Source: Methanolinea sp. (lineage in GTDB: Archaea; Halobacteriota; Methanomicrobia; Methanomicrobiales; Methanospirillaceae). From it: a DNA stretch of 64,000 nt. Every line of letters begins with the position of its first letter. Within the stretch, counting starts at the first letter, position 1. The translations under genes and the position numbers were made by a program. Under the pieces are notes generated by a model that was given only the letters and a program-made list of their open reading frames with translations, searched no databases and was not told the origin of the DNA. This document shows positions 23,641 through 33,064 of this stretch, piece after piece. The stretch lies in the NCBI GenBank assembly GCA_029907345.1, contig JARYMB010000003.1:1-64000 (forward strand), written 5' to 3'.

Positions 23641-23745
23641 ACCCCGAGATTGCACGGCACACCATACATACCTTGGCAATCGGGGGACCAGCTGGGAGGT
23701 TTCACAATCACCGGTCTGCAAAAAATGCACCATTGCGGTTTTTCA

Positions 23746-23820
23746 TGGGCCCGATGCGATTTGAACGCATGACCGCCCGGTTATGAGCCGGGCGCTCTGA
23801 CCGGACTAAGCTACGGGCCC
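23746..23820 (-). tRNA. tRNA with anticodon CAT, probably tRNA-Ile2 (or elongator Met)
   Basis: Full cloverleaf: acceptor GGGCCCG/CGGGCCC, discriminator A, anticodon stem CCCGG/CCGGG with loop CTCATAA, T loop TTCAAAT. The acceptor and anticodon stems are identical to those of tRNA-Ile(GAT) at 9538, which suggests the isoleucine tRNA that reads ATA after agmatidine modification of C34, but elongator Met is not excluded. It is not initiator-like, because the acceptor starts with G-C pairs. It follows tRNA-Asn by 13 bases on the same strand. Confidence 0.88.
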
Positions 23821-23833
23821 TTGGAGAAAAAAG

Positions 23834-23906
23834 CGCCGCCAACAGGACTCGAACCTGTGACATGCTGGTTAACAGCCAGCCACTCTACCAACTGAGTTAT
23901 GGCGGC
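23834..23906 (-). tRNA. tRNA-Asn (anticodon GTT)
   Basis: The acceptor stem GCCGCCA pairs with TGGCGGC, discriminator G, anticodon stem GCTGG/CCAGC with loop CTGTTAA, T loop TTCGAGT. It reads AAC/AAT and is the first gene of a two-tRNA transcript. Confidence 0.95.
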
Positions 23907-23919
23907 ACGCCTGGTATGC

Positions 23920-23928
23920 CTTTATAGG
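23920..23928 (-). promoter_or_regulatory. TATA box of the Asn/CAT tRNA pair
   Basis: CCTATAAAGG reads on the minus strand, centred about 18 bases before the mature 5' end of tRNA-Asn; transcription may begin at or just inside the mature 5' end. It overlaps the stop of the regulator gene upstream. Confidence 0.5.
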
Positions 23929-24284
23929 TTGCCCTTGGCGGTGTTAAAGGTAGCGGATGGCTTTTGTCCTCCTTCCGGGTTTTCTCTTCCGCGACCACAC
24001 CCTTCACTTTTCATCTGGAGGAGGAGCGCGATCATATCATCTATCTCCCCGTCAAGACCCTGCAGGAGTTCCTCACTCAAAGGGGTTGCAACCGCCCCCG
24101 CCGGGGAGGCCTGGATGTATCCCATCTGCTCCAGTACTCTGAGCGAGTAGCGAATCCTGTGAAAAGGCAGGTCCAGGAGCTCGGAGAGCTTCATGATTCC
24201 GATTGGCTGGTTGGAAACGACTGCCCTGAGTACCTGCACGTGCCGCTGCATGAGTTCTATCTCTTCCCTGACTCTTCCTATCAC
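23922..24284 (-). CDS. Winged-helix regulator with charged C-terminal tail
   Basis: A 120-residue DNA-binding protein. After a helical start (REEIELMQRHVQVLRAVV) comes a winged helix: PIGIMKLSELLDLPFHRIR (about 27-45), YSLRVLEQMGYIQASPAGAV and ATPLSEELL. The C-terminal 40 residues are helical, then low-complexity. It resembles archaeal predicted regulators that act on small gene sets; the target is unknown. The gene sits 33 bases downstream of a small membrane protein, so the two may share a transcript. Confidence 0.72.
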   Translation of the reverse strand: MIGRVREEIELMQRHVQVLRAVVSNQPIGIMKLSELLDLPFHRIRYSLRVLEQMGYIQASPAGAVATPLSEELLQGLDGEIDDMIALLLQMKSEGCGRGRENPEGGQKPSATFNTAKGNL

Positions 24285-24317
24285 AAAGGCACCCCCTTCA
24301 CCATGGGTCCCCGTCCG

Positions 24318-24590
24318 TCACGACTGCTCATCAAGCCACTCCCTCGTCGACCTGTATCGCCTGCGGAAGTAAAAGGAGAGCCCGGCTGCAAGGATGAAAA
24401 AGAGTGCTGCAAGGGGTGTGCTGATGGTTCCGGGCGCCTTGAACAAGACCACGACGCCGATGGCAGCCATCAGCACCACTCCGTTGAGAATTATTGCCAG
24501 TTTGTAAAATTTCCACTTGAACTGCTCCCTGGTCGCCGCGTCCATCACAGAAATGTCAGCTTCGAAATAAAAGTACTTGTGGGATTGCAT
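24318..24590 (-). CDS. Small two-span membrane protein
   Basis: A 90-residue protein with two hydrophobic segments (about 31-50 and 60-75) and a basic, then acidic tail, RRRYRSTREWLDEQ. I do not recognise the family. A minus-strand TATA-like GATATAAAAACG at about 24598-24607 is so close to the first ATG that transcription would begin near 24576; the true start may therefore be the ATG at 24545 (MDAATREQ), giving 75 residues with both spans kept. It lies upstream of, and near, the winged-helix gene. Confidence 0.6.
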   Translation of the reverse strand: MQSHKYFYFEADISVMDAATREQFKWKFYKLAIILNGVVLMAAIGVVVLFKAPGTISTPLAALFFILAAGLSFYFRRRYRSTREWLDEQS

Positions 24591-24607
24591 CTTACGTTTT
24601 TATATCC

Positions 24608-25735
24608 ATGGACGTGCTCGACCGGGCATTAAAAAAGGGAGGTTTTGGAGCTTACGTTGCATTCGGGACCTCGGGTGATGCAAACCTCCTCTATTTGACC
24701 CGTTTTTCCACGACGGATCCGATCCTCTATATCAGGAGACCGGGTGAAAAGGGCCTCATTGTCGTTTCCCAGATGGAGATCGAAAGGGCAGCAAAAGAGG
24801 CGACAACGGCTGTTATTTCCCGTGCAGATGCCGGTTTTTTCGATTTTGCAAAGGAAGAGAGCGACCCGTGGCGCGTGCTCGCCCTGGTCATCGGGCGCCT
24901 GGTCCGGGGACCGCTCCTCGTCCCTCCCCATTTACCCTACGCACTCGGCTCGGAACTTGCACGGGAGAGAAAGGTTGCCATCGATAGCGGGGTCGTTGCA
25001 GGTATGCGGGAAGTCAAGAAAGCGCAGGAAATAAAGTGCATACGGGATGTTCAGCACGTCTGTGATATCGCAATGGACCGGGCCCTTCGTATGATCCGAA
25101 AGGCAAGGGCCAGGAAGGGCCTCCTCTACCAGGGTGCGGTACCACTCACCTCGTCCCTTGTCCGTTCCGCCATTCACCAGGTTTTCGTGCAAAAAGGGTG
25201 TGTTCCGTGCGATACAATAGTGGCCTGCGGTGAAGAGACCGCGATGCCACACAGGAGGGGTGACGGCCAGCTCCGGGAGAACGAACCGATCGTTATAGAT
25301 TTCTTTCCACGGCACGAGCAGACCGGGTACTATTCGGACATGACGCGGACAGTCTGCCGTGGCGAGGCCCCTCCCGAAATTGCCGACATGTTCAGGGCCG
25401 TGCGTGACGCCCAGGATCTTGCCGCGAGGCTCATCAGGCCGGGTGTTTCCGGGGCCGCGGTATACCAGGCCGTCGTCGATTTTTTCCGCGATGCCGGGTA
25501 CGAGAGCGGGTCGCGGGGTTTCGTCCACAGCCTCGGGCACGGCGTCGGCCTCGAAGTACACGAGCGTCCGGGACTTGGTCCGTCAGGAGAGGAATTGAGG
25601 GAAAACAGCGTGGTGACAAACGAACCCGGCCTCTACTATCCAGGTACAGGCGGGGTACGGCTCGAAAATACGGGCCTGGTGAAACGGAGTGGTTTTTCTT
25701 CCTTCACCCGATTCGAAAGGGAACTGGTCCTGTGA
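24608..25735 (+). CDS. M24-family Xaa-Pro-type aminopeptidase
   Basis: A 375-residue metallopeptidase of the prolidase/aminopeptidase P group. An N-terminal creatinase-like domain is followed by the pita-bread domain with the five metal ligands in order: Asp in IVIDFFP, Asp in YYSDMTRTV, His in LGHGVGLEVHE, Glu in TNEPGLYYP and Glu in GVRLENTGLV. It probably removes N-terminal residues before proline or degrades proline dipeptides. Preceding AT-rich sequence (GAAATAAAAG, about 24562) may be the promoter. The next gene, methionine aminopeptidase, starts 11 bases after it, pairing two M24 enzymes. Confidence 0.88.
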   Translation: MDVLDRALKKGGFGAYVAFGTSGDANLLYLTRFSTTDPILYIRRPGEKGLIVVSQMEIERAAKEATTAVISRADAGFFDFAKEESDPWRVLALVIGRLVRGPLLVPPHLPYALGSELARERKVAIDSGVVAGMREVKKAQEIKCIRDVQHVCDIAMDRALRMIRKARARKGLLYQGAVPLTSSLVRSAIHQVFVQKGCVPCDTIVACGEETAMPHRRGDGQLRENEPIVIDFFPRHEQTGYYSDMTRTVCRGEAPPEIADMFRAVRDAQDLAARLIRPGVSGAAVYQAVVDFFRDAGYESGSRGFVHSLGHGVGLEVHERPGLGPSGEELRENSVVTNEPGLYYPGTGGVRLENTGLVKRSGFSSFTRFERELVL

Positions 25736-25745
25736 GGCAGTCATC

Positions 25746-26621
25746 ATGAACGAAGAGGAAATTGACCTTTACAGGGAGGCCGGGAAGATAGCGTCAAAAA
25801 TACTGGCGCAGGGCGCCCGTGAGATCAGGGTCGGTGTCCCCCTCCTCTCCCTCGTGGAAAAGGTCGAGGATATGGTCACCAACGCCGGTGCAGGGCTTGC
25901 ATTTCCCTTAAACGTCTCCCGGAACGAGGATGCGGCACACGACACTGCTTCGCGGGGTGACGAAAGACTCTTTGAGCAGGGTGATGTCGTCAAGATCGAT
26001 CTCGGCGTGCACCTCGAGGGGTACATCGCCGACTGCGCAACGACAGTAGACCTCGGTGACCATGGAGGCCTCGTCGCTGCCTCAAGGGAAGGACTCGAAC
26101 GCGCGCTGGAACTCGTCCGTCCCGGAATAACGACAGGAGCACTCGGTGAGGCAATCCAGCGGGCGATAGAGTCGCGGGGTTTCCGCCCGGTAGTAAACCT
26201 CACGGGTCATGGTCTTGCCCGGTACATGATCCACACACCCCCGAACATCCCCAACGTCGGTTTTCCGGGCGGGGCAGTCCTGAAAGAGGGGATGGTCCTT
26301 GCAATCGAGCCTTTTGCAACGACAGGTTCCGGCCAGGTGAGCGAGAAGTCGCGGGTCGAGATTTTCCAGCAGGTATCCGTCAGGCCCGTCCGGCCCCCTG
26401 CAGCAAGGAGGATACTCGAGGAAGTGCGGGAACGAAGGGGTATGCCTTTTTCACGCCGGTGGCTCTCGGATCCCCGCCCGGACATCCCGCTCGCCTCGCT
26501 TGCGCGGGACGGTGTTCTCCGGAGGTACCCCGTGCTTGCAGACGTCGCAGGGTCACTGGTCTCCCAGGCCGAGCACACCCTGATCGTCACCGGGGACGGG
26601 TGCATCGTGACGACCCGGTGA
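25746..26621 (+). CDS. map: Methionine aminopeptidase, type II (archaeal)
   Basis: Removes the initiator methionine from new proteins. Motifs of archaeal MetAP: AGKIASKILAQGAREIRVGVPLL split across residues 11-33, AFPLNVSRNEDAAHDT with the substrate-binding His, VVKIDLGVHLEGYIADCATTV with two Asp ligands, LTGHGLARYMIHTPPNIPN with a His ligand, AIEPFATTG and AEHTLIV with the Glu ligands. The helical insert near residues 205-245 is the type II mark. Length 291. The ATG at 25746 places the family start correctly; the longer frame overlaps the previous gene. Confidence 0.94.
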   Translation: MNEEEIDLYREAGKIASKILAQGAREIRVGVPLLSLVEKVEDMVTNAGAGLAFPLNVSRNEDAAHDTASRGDERLFEQGDVVKIDLGVHLEGYIADCATTVDLGDHGGLVAASREGLERALELVRPGITTGALGEAIQRAIESRGFRPVVNLTGHGLARYMIHTPPNIPNVGFPGGAVLKEGMVLAIEPFATTGSGQVSEKSRVEIFQQVSVRPVRPPAARRILEEVRERRGMPFSRRWLSDPRPDIPLASLARDGVLRRYPVLADVAGSLVSQAEHTLIVTGDGCIVTTR

Positions 26622-26665
26622 GATACACTTAAACAATTCCACAGGAAATGATTTAAGTTACAGAC

Positions 26666-27943
26666 ATGCCTGTTGACGATGAAATCCTCAAGCTCATGGA
26701 AATCGTCCTCACTGCCGAGATTTTCAATACGCGCCCCGACCTGGACGCAAATGACCTCACCCCCGAATGCAGGATCATCTTTGGGATTAACGGAGGCGTG
26801 GATGTTAAGCGCCCCGTGCACGTCAGCGAAGGGATGATCCGGAGGGGCCTTGGCATAACCGACGCGTGCCGGAAACTGCAGGAGACCCCTGTCATAACCT
26901 GCGAGGAGTTCGGCCAGCGCATCAGGGTGACGACACTGGAACCCGCAGCCCGGTGGTTCCTCAAAAAAGGAGGGCTCCCGATCATCCGGAAGAACCCGAC
27001 ACTTGCGTATTTTTTCCGCGACTTCGAATCGACAAGTGTTTCCTACGAGGACGTGCGCGCGAACAACCCCCCGGTCGAGGACACACGGGCGTTCCTCCAG
27101 TCGCGCATCGCAACACTGCTTGCCGGTGACGAGCGCCTGAAAGGTGCCCTCGATCTCGTTATCATCAGCGCGCCGGAGGAGGTCGAACAGGACTTCGGCG
27201 ACCTCGTATGCACACCTGCGCAGGAGACCGTCATCCGGAAGATCCAGGTCGCCAGGACGAACAGGGACCTGTTGCGGAGGCACCGCATCCACGAGGTAGG
27301 AAAACTCCTCTTCGTGGGTCCGCCGGGGACTGGAAAGACTTCGCTTGCACTCGCACTCTCGCGGAAGCTCCATCTCCCGGTTATAGAAGTGCGCCTCTCG
27401 ATGATCACGTCCCAGTACCTCGGGGAGACCTCGAAGAACATCGATCGGATCTTTGAACTCGCAAAGAGCCTTTCCCCGTGCATCCTCTTCATCGACGAAT
27501 TCGACTTCGTGGCCAAGAGCCGGGTCACCGATGACCATGGTGCCATGAAGAGGGCTGTCAACTCCCTCCTCAAAAACATCGACCAGGTGAGCCTCGTCCG
27601 CCACGGCGTCATCCTCATCGGGGCGACAAATCACCCCCAGCTCCTCGACGCGGCTGCCTGGCGGCGATTCGACGAGGTCGTGGAATTCGGTCTCCCTGAC
27701 AGGGACATGCGCCTTGCAATACTCCGGAAGATCGCTTCAGGTATCAGGTGTTCCTGTGACTTCCCGGAACTCGCCGATGCAACCGACGGTTTCTCGGGTG
27801 CCGACCTGCGCATCATGGTCAAGGAGGCCATCCTCTCAGCTCTCATGGACCGGCGGGAAGAGATCGGGCCTGCTGACATCGGGCGCGGTATCGCGGCCGT
27901 GAAGAACCGGAACACGATCCGGTCCCAGAACTGGCTGGCTTGA
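26666..27943 (+). CDS. AAA-family ATPase with archaeal N-terminal domain
   Basis: A 425-residue single-ring AAA protein. The first 200 residues are an unrecognised domain; then Walker A GPPGTGKTS (about 217-225), a pore-like SQYLGETSKN, Walker B CILFIDEFD, sensor GATNHP, arginine fingers in AAWRRFDEVVEF, and a C-terminal helical lid (DGFSGADLRIMVKEAILSAL). It resembles archaeal stand-alone AAA ATPases of the proteasome-activator or CDC48-like branch but has only one ATPase domain. Substrate is unknown. It ends three bases before the MBL hydrolase. Confidence 0.85.
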   Translation: MPVDDEILKLMEIVLTAEIFNTRPDLDANDLTPECRIIFGINGGVDVKRPVHVSEGMIRRGLGITDACRKLQETPVITCEEFGQRIRVTTLEPAARWFLKKGGLPIIRKNPTLAYFFRDFESTSVSYEDVRANNPPVEDTRAFLQSRIATLLAGDERLKGALDLVIISAPEEVEQDFGDLVCTPAQETVIRKIQVARTNRDLLRRHRIHEVGKLLFVGPPGTGKTSLALALSRKLHLPVIEVRLSMITSQYLGETSKNIDRIFELAKSLSPCILFIDEFDFVAKSRVTDDHGAMKRAVNSLLKNIDQVSLVRHGVILIGATNHPQLLDAAAWRRFDEVVEFGLPDRDMRLAILRKIASGIRCSCDFPELADATDGFSGADLRIMVKEAILSALMDRREEIGPADIGRGIAAVKNRNTIRSQNWLA

Positions 27944-27945
27944 GG

Positions 27946-28665
27946 ATGAAAATTGTCCTCCTGGGGACGGGTGACGCCGTCGGGACACCACGGGTCGGCT
28001 GTTCCTGTCCCCAGTGCTCATGGGCCGGAAAAACCGGAAGGGAGAGGCTCCGGACATCGCTGCTGGTCTCGGAATCCGGCCACAACATCCTCGTCGACAC
28101 GGGGCCCGACCTGCGCCGCCAGCTCCTGGAAAACGGGTCGCCCCGGATTGACGCGGTCCTCTGGACCCATGGCCATTATGACCATTTCATGGGGTTTGGC
28201 GAGTTCTACCGGGTCCAGAAGATGCCGACGGTCTTCGCCCCTCCCCCCGTCATGGATTACTGCGGAAAAATCTTTTCTTTTCTCGATTTTCCACCGGTCA
28301 GGGTCGGGGAGTACGAACCTTTCGTCATCCATGGCATCGAGTGGACGTTCCTTCCTGTCTGCCATCCCCCTGCATACACCTGCGGTCTCCTCATATCCGC
28401 AGGAGACGTGCGTATCGGGTACACGTCCGACACGAACAGGAACATCCCGGATCGGACCCGGGAGGCGCTGACCGGCGTTGACCTGCTCCTCGTCGATGCC
28501 CTCCTCCCCGGCAGGCTCCATGTCCCCAAGCACATGAACTACGAGGAAGCCTGCGAACTCGCAGAAGACCTCCATGCTGCCGACTTCCGGTGCGTCCACC
28601 TCAGCCACCTCGTGCCCTGGGACCTCCCTCACCTGGGACGTGACGGCGAGGAGTTTGTCTTCTGA
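27946..28665 (+). CDS. MBL-fold metal-dependent hydrolase (PhnP-like)
   Basis: A 239-residue metallo-beta-lactamase-fold enzyme. It has the metal motif THGHYDHFMG (about 65-74), a structural zinc site near the start (GCSCPQCSWAG), CHPPAYTCGLLI, GYTSDTN and a final His in HLSHLV. The cysteine cluster after the first strand is typical of PhnP-like phosphodiesterases acting on cyclic phosphates. The exact substrate is unknown. Start: the ATG at 27946, two bases after the AAA gene stop; a TTG at 27940 would overlap it. Confidence 0.85.
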   Translation: MKIVLLGTGDAVGTPRVGCSCPQCSWAGKTGRERLRTSLLVSESGHNILVDTGPDLRRQLLENGSPRIDAVLWTHGHYDHFMGFGEFYRVQKMPTVFAPPPVMDYCGKIFSFLDFPPVRVGEYEPFVIHGIEWTFLPVCHPPAYTCGLLISAGDVRIGYTSDTNRNIPDRTREALTGVDLLLVDALLPGRLHVPKHMNYEEACELAEDLHAADFRCVHLSHLVPWDLPHLGRDGEEFVF

Positions 28666-28713
28666 AGCGGTGCCTCTGCCCTCCCGGCAGCCGTGAGCAC
28701 CCTTTAACCATAT

Positions 28714-28721
28714 CTATATAG
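28714..28721 (+). promoter_or_regulatory. TATA box of rpoL
   Basis: CTATATAG lies about 29 bases before the rpoL ATG and predicts a nearly leaderless transcript starting around 28743. Confidence 0.65.
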
Positions 28722-28746
28722 GATTCCAGTTCTCATTCATAGGTGG

Positions 28747-29037
28747 ATGAATATAAAGATCCTTGAACTGACGAAAGACAAAGTGAGACTTCTCATCCAG
28801 GGAGAGGGTCACACCTTCATGAACGTCCTTACGGAGGAGATCCTGACCGACCCGGACGTTGATGTTGCCAAGTATCTCATCAAGTTCCAGTTCTCCGACC
28901 CGGAACTTCTGGTCACCACGAACGGGAAGAAGGACCCCCTCCAGGCAATCACCGAAGCCTGCCAGCGCATCTCGCGGACATGCGACGATCTTCTCGGAAG
29001 CCTCAATACGTCCGCGAAGAAAAAATCAAAAAAGTGA
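28747..29037 (+). CDS. rpoL: DNA-directed RNA polymerase subunit L
   Basis: RpoL (Rpb11 homologue) forms a heterodimer with subunit D as the assembly platform of archaeal RNA polymerase. The 96-residue protein has the alpha-like motif EGHTFMNVLTEEILTDPDV (about 20-38), FQFSDPELLVTTNG, KKDPLQAITEACQRI and a lysine-rich tail. Normal length. It has its own TATA box and converges with aIF2-beta. Confidence 0.95.
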   Translation: MNIKILELTKDKVRLLIQGEGHTFMNVLTEEILTDPDVDVAKYLIKFQFSDPELLVTTNGKKDPLQAITEACQRISRTCDDLLGSLNTSAKKKSKK

Positions 29038-29122
29038 AATCCTGACTTTTATTGAATAATTCTCCTTCACCCTCCCGGGCAAAGGAGGGGTTCTTTCCCC
29101 TGTGGATGATGCCGCCCTGTAT

Positions 29123-29740
29123 TCAGGACGGGAGCCTCTCGGTGAAAACTATCGAACCTGATACCCGCGTTATCCTGACCCTGACCTTCTGCCCCGGTTT
29201 TCCGCCCGGGATATAGAGGATATACTTGCCCATCCTCACGACACCATCGCCCCTCCTGCTCACGGACTGGACTTCCACGTCAAGGGTCGCCCCCTCTGTT
29301 ACCTCGTTGACGACCGGCTCCGTCCGCGCCTTCCTCTTCCTCACGGGCCGGTGCCCCCCGCACGCATCGCACCGGAGGAGGAGGACGCGGTCGTCCTTGA
29401 CAAGGCGCGTGTCCGGCTTGCCGCACTCCGAGCATATGACGTAATCCTCCGTATAGGACTTGATGAGGGAGTTAATCAGGCCGGGTTCGAACTTTCCGTT
29501 GAATATGGCCCGTGATCCGTCGATTTTACCCGCAGTCCCGAGTTCCCCGAGGAGGAACTTCATCAGGTGGTCACGGTCCCGCCGGAGGGTGTCGGCAATC
29601 TCGGCAAAGTTCTCGAGGACTGTTGTCTTGCCCTCGATGTAGGACCTGGCTTCCGGGACAGAAAAGCGTTCCCTGGCTTCTGTCGGCTCCGTGACGTGTG
29701 AATATGCCTTTTTCAGGAGGGTCTCGTAAGGATCTACCAT
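29123..29740 (-). CDS. Translation initiation factor aIF2 subunit beta with TRAM domain
   Basis: aIF2-beta is part of the factor that delivers initiator Met-tRNA. The first 135 residues have the eIF2-beta/eIF5 fold: [36 protein letters not shown] and the zinc ribbon CSECGKPDT to CDACGG. A C-terminal TRAM domain follows (about 145-205; [20 protein letters not shown] and VRVRITRV), known from some methanogen versions and expected to bind RNA. The start at 29740 fits the family; the open frame continues upstream without support. Length 205. Confidence 0.94.
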   Translation of the reverse strand: MVDPYETLLKKAYSHVTEPTEARERFSVPEARSYIEGKTTVLENFAEIADTLRRDRDHLMKFLLGELGTAGKIDGSRAIFNGKFEPGLINSLIKSYTEDYVICSECGKPDTRLVKDDRVLLLRCDACGGHRPVRKRKARTEPVVNEVTEGATLDVEVQSVSRRGDGVVRMGKYILYIPGGKPGQKVRVRITRVSGSIVFTERLPS

Positions 29741-29829
29741 TGTCTTTCTATTTGTGCGCCCGGGTAAAAATGCCTCCGTCGCAGGATGCCCGCTGGCTTT
29801 TTGTGAGTTCAGCATGAAAATTTTCCTGC

Positions 29830-31902
29830 ATGCTATCTGCCCGGGACCTCGAACAGATCAGGAACAGGCTCGGCCGTGAACCGACCGACGTGGAACTCGC
29901 CTGCTTTGAAAACCTCTGGAGCGAACACTGCAGTTACCGCTCGACCCGCGCACTCTTAAAGACCCTCCCGACAACGGGTCCCGGTGTTCTCCTCGGTCCC
30001 GGGGATGATGCAGCGATCGTCCGTTTCAATGACCGGACTGCTCTTGCAGTGGGCATGGAGAGTCACAACCATCCCAGTTACGTGGACCCGCACGATGGGG
30101 CCGCGACAGGCGTGGGAGGGATTGTCCGGGACGTGCTCTCCATGGGTGCCCGGCCGATCGCCCTCATGGACCCCCTCTACTTCGGACCACTCGGGAGGGA
30201 GAAGAACAGGTATCTCTTCGAACACGTCGTTGCCGGGATAGGCGGCTACGGCAACTGCATCGGGGTACCTGTTGTGCGGGGTGACCTCTGCTTCGACCCG
30301 GACTTTTCCGGCAACCCGCTCGTCAACGTCGTCTGTATCGGGACAGTAGACCCGGACTCTTTTTTGACGGCGCGGGTGAAGAGACCGGGAAACAGGCTCG
30401 TCCTCGTCGGTTCATCAACGGGAAGGGACGGCCTTGGCGGCGCGTCGTTTGCATCAAGGGACCTCTCCGAAGACGCCGAGGCCTCCGACAGGCCGAGCGT
30501 GCAGATCGGTGACCCGTATACGGAAAAACTCCTCATCGAGGCGGTGCTGGAGATGGCCGCCACCGGAAAAGTCCTCTCCTGCCGGGACCTCGGCGCTGCC
30601 GGGCTTGCGGGTGCGTCAAGCGAGATGTGCAGCACGTTCGGAGGTCTCATTTGGGCAGAGAAAGTGCACCAGCGGGAGAAGGATATGCATCCCGTGGAGA
30701 TCATGCTCGCCGAGTCGCAGGAGAGGATGCTTCTCGAAGTGCAACCGGACGATGTCCCCCTCATGGGACAGATTGCAGAGAAGTACGACCTTGCCTGGAG
30801 CGAGGTCGGGGAAGTCATCGACGAGCCTGTGTACCGTGTTACGTTCCACGGGCGGGTCGTCTGCGATATTCCCATTGACTTCCTCGTCACGAAAGCCCCG
30901 CCCTGCACGTGGGATAGCCGGCCATACAATGCCTCAAAGCCCTTTTCGCGGCCTTCCGAGGACGTTGCGGAACTTGCGCGGAAGGTCCTCTCCCACCCGG
31001 AAGTGGCATTCAAAAACTGGGTCTTTGAGCAATACGACCACGATGTCCAGCTCCGGACCGTCTCTTTAGGCCCTGACGCCGCCGTCCTCCGGCTCGATGG
31101 AGAAGCCCTCGCCCTCTCCTGCGGGTGCAACCCCCGGCACATCTATCTCAAACCATACGAGGGAACGGCCAACGCGGTGCTCGAGAATGCATCGAACCTC
31201 GCATGCGTCGGGGCATCTCCCCTCTGCATCGTCAACTGCCTCAACTTCGCAAGCCCGGTTCACCCTGAAGTGTACTGGCAGCTCTCCGAGTGCGTGAGAG
31301 GTCTTGGGGATGCCGCCCGGAGCCTCGCGGCCCCGGTCGTCGGCGGGAACGTCTCGCTTTACAACGAAAGCGACGAGCACGACACCCGGATAAAACCCAC
31401 ACCGTCTATCGGCATGCTTGGAAAAGGGCCGCTGTTCACCCCGGCCCGGCCAGGAGAGGGGTGGGGACTTGCCCTCCTCGGGGAGCCGGGAGCCCATTTC
31501 GGCGGGTCCGTCCTCGATGCAGTAACGGGTTGCGGGGGCGATGCACCTCCCCTGGGCAGTGCACAGTTCCTTTCGCTCGTCCGCGAACGGGTTTGCGCAA
31601 CGCGGGATATCGCCGTGACCGATATATCTCAGGGAGGACTCCTTGGGGCCCTGGTGACTTTTTCCCCGGCCTCCACGGTTACACTCGACTGCGACCTCCT
31701 TCCAGGGCTCTTCTCAGAAACGTACGGAAGGTTTCTTCTCGCTTTCAGGGATGCAAATGACATCCGGGACCTCCCCTGCAGGGTCATAGGGACTCTGGGC
31801 GGTGACAGGCTGGAAGTGACAGGAAAGACGGGGAAACTCGTGCTGGATGCGGAGGAGGTCACGGACGCCCTCTCCTCCCTCACCCGCTGCATGCAGCTGT
31901 GA
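29830..31902 (+). CDS. purL: Phosphoribosylformylglycinamidine synthase subunit PurL
   Basis: PurL converts FGAR to FGAM with ATP and ammonia supplied by PurQ, with PurS as a third subunit. At 690 residues this is the small PurL form, so PurS and PurQ must be encoded elsewhere. It has the duplicated AIRS-like structure: [14 protein letters not shown] near the start, [24 protein letters not shown] split at about 76-96, [10 protein letters not shown] and [11 protein letters not shown]. The start is the ATG at 29830, about 90 bases from the divergent aIF2-beta start. Confidence 0.96.
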   Translation: MLSARDLEQIRNRLGREPTDVELACFENLWSEHCSYRSTRALLKTLPTTGPGVLLGPGDDAAIVRFNDRTALAVGMESHNHPSYVDPHDGAATGVGGIVRDVLSMGARPIALMDPLYFGPLGREKNRYLFEHVVAGIGGYGNCIGVPVVRGDLCFDPDFSGNPLVNVVCIGTVDPDSFLTARVKRPGNRLVLVGSSTGRDGLGGASFASRDLSEDAEASDRPSVQIGDPYTEKLLIEAVLEMAATGKVLSCRDLGAAGLAGASSEMCSTFGGLIWAEKVHQREKDMHPVEIMLAESQERMLLEVQPDDVPLMGQIAEKYDLAWSEVGEVIDEPVYRVTFHGRVVCDIPIDFLVTKAPPCTWDSRPYNASKPFSRPSEDVAELARKVLSHPEVAFKNWVFEQYDHDVQLRTVSLGPDAAVLRLDGEALALSCGCNPRHIYLKPYEGTANAVLENASNLACVGASPLCIVNCLNFASPVHPEVYWQLSECVRGLGDAARSLAAPVVGGNVSLYNESDEHDTRIKPTPSIGMLGKGPLFTPARPGEGWGLALLGEPGAHFGGSVLDAVTGCGGDAPPLGSAQFLSLVRERVCATRDIAVTDISQGGLLGALVTFSPASTVTLDCDLLPGLFSETYGRFLLAFRDANDIRDLPCRVIGTLGGDRLEVTGKTGKLVLDAEEVTDALSSLTRCMQL

Positions 31903-31939
31903 CCTGTTTCCCCGCGTTATTATTTTAAAAAAATAGTAA

Positions 31940-32941
31940 TCAGGTCTTTTCCGTATTCTGGAACTGTGGCATCATCGCCCGGACTTCTTTTCCGACCTGC
32001 TCGATTAAATGTTCCTCGTCGGCTTTTGTGAGGGCATTGAAGACCGGTCGGTTCACCATGTTCTCGAGCATCCATTCCTTGGCGAACTCGCCCGTCTGGA
32101 TCTCCCGGAGAATCTCCTGCATGGCAAGGTATGTCTCGGGCCCGATTACCCGCGGACCCCGGGTCAGGTCTCCGTACTGGGCCGTATTGCTGATTGAGTT
32201 GCGCATCTTGGTAAAGCCGCCCTCGTAAATCAGGTCGACAATGAGTTTTGTCTCGTGCAGGACCTCGAGGTACGCCATCTCCGGTGCATACCCCGCATCG
32301 ACGAGTGTTTCGAAGCCTGCCTTGATGAGCGATGTCATCCCCCCGCAAAGAACAGCCTGCTCCCCGAAGAGGTCCGTCTCGGTCTCCTCGCGGAATGTCG
32401 TCTCCAGGACGACCGCACGGGTGGCACCGATACCTTTTGCATACGCAAGAGCTATCTGCTGGGCCTGTCCCGTGTAGTTCTGGTGGACGGCAATAAGGGC
32501 GGGGACACCCTTCCCCTCCTCGTACATCTTCCTGACCATGCGCCCCGGGCCCTTTGGTGCCACCATGACCACGTCAACGTCCGGTGGCGGAACTATCTGG
32601 CCGTAATGGATATTGAACCCGTGAGAGAACATCAGGCACTTCTCCCCGGAGAGGTGGGGGCGGATCTCGGCCTGGTAGAGAGACCCCTGGAGCTCGTCGG
32701 GCACGAGGATCTGGATGACCTGGGCCATCTTCACGGCTTCCGGGACAGGGTAGACCTTGAACCCGTCCGCTGTCGCCGCCTGCCAGGAACGCCCGGGCCG
32801 CAGGCCTATCACAACGTCAAGTCCGCTGTCCCTTAAGTTGAGCGCCTGTCCCCGCCCCTGGGACCCGTACCCGATAACCGCGATCTTCTTTCCCGAGAGA
32901 ACACCAAGGTCGGCATCGGAATCATAGTATTTTTCCATCAT
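31940..32941 (-). CDS. ilvC: Ketol-acid reductoisomerase
   Basis: IlvC rearranges and reduces acetolactate or acetohydroxybutyrate in valine, leucine and isoleucine synthesis. N-terminal Rossmann domain: [21 protein letters not shown] (split, about 20-40) with GLRPGRSW in the cofactor-specificity loop. Knotted C-terminal domain: [22 protein letters not shown] and [18 protein letters not shown] with the Mg-binding acids. Class I length, 333. ATG at 32941 or the next codon. A TATA-like ATATTTAA lies on the minus strand at about 32975-32982. No other ilv genes are adjacent. Confidence 0.96.
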   Translation of the reverse strand: MMEKYYDSDADLGVLSGKKIAVIGYGSQGRGQALNLRDSGLDVVIGLRPGRSWQAATADGFKVYPVPEAVKMAQVIQILVPDELQGSLYQAEIRPHLSGEKCLMFSHGFNIHYGQIVPPPDVDVVMVAPKGPGRMVRKMYEEGKGVPALIAVHQNYTGQAQQIALAYAKGIGATRAVVLETTFREETETDLFGEQAVLCGGMTSLIKAGFETLVDAGYAPEMAYLEVLHETKLIVDLIYEGGFTKMRNSISNTAQYGDLTRGPRVIGPETYLAMQEILREIQTGEFAKEWMLENMVNRPVFNALTKADEEHLIEQVGKEVRAMMPQFQNTEKT

Positions 32942-33064
32942 GGTCTGATCTCACATCTATCGGTAACAGAGCACTTAAATATTATATGAAAAAATTACAT
33001 TCCACATCAGACCTGGGAGAGATGCTCTATTCCCAATGCCATAAAACCCAGATCCGGGCGTGAT

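Noticed and set aside
23746-23820. Initiator tRNA-Met
   Set aside because: The acceptor begins with G-C pairs and the anticodon stem lacks the three consecutive G-C pairs in initiator orientation.
26207-27634. A 475-codon minus-strand frame opposite methionine aminopeptidase and the AAA ATPase
   Set aside because: It spans two well-identified genes and the gap between them; the composition is that of an antisense shadow.
30246-31142. A 298-codon minus-strand frame inside purL
   Set aside because: PurL motifs are continuous on the plus strand; the minus frame is Ser/Arg-rich shadow sequence.
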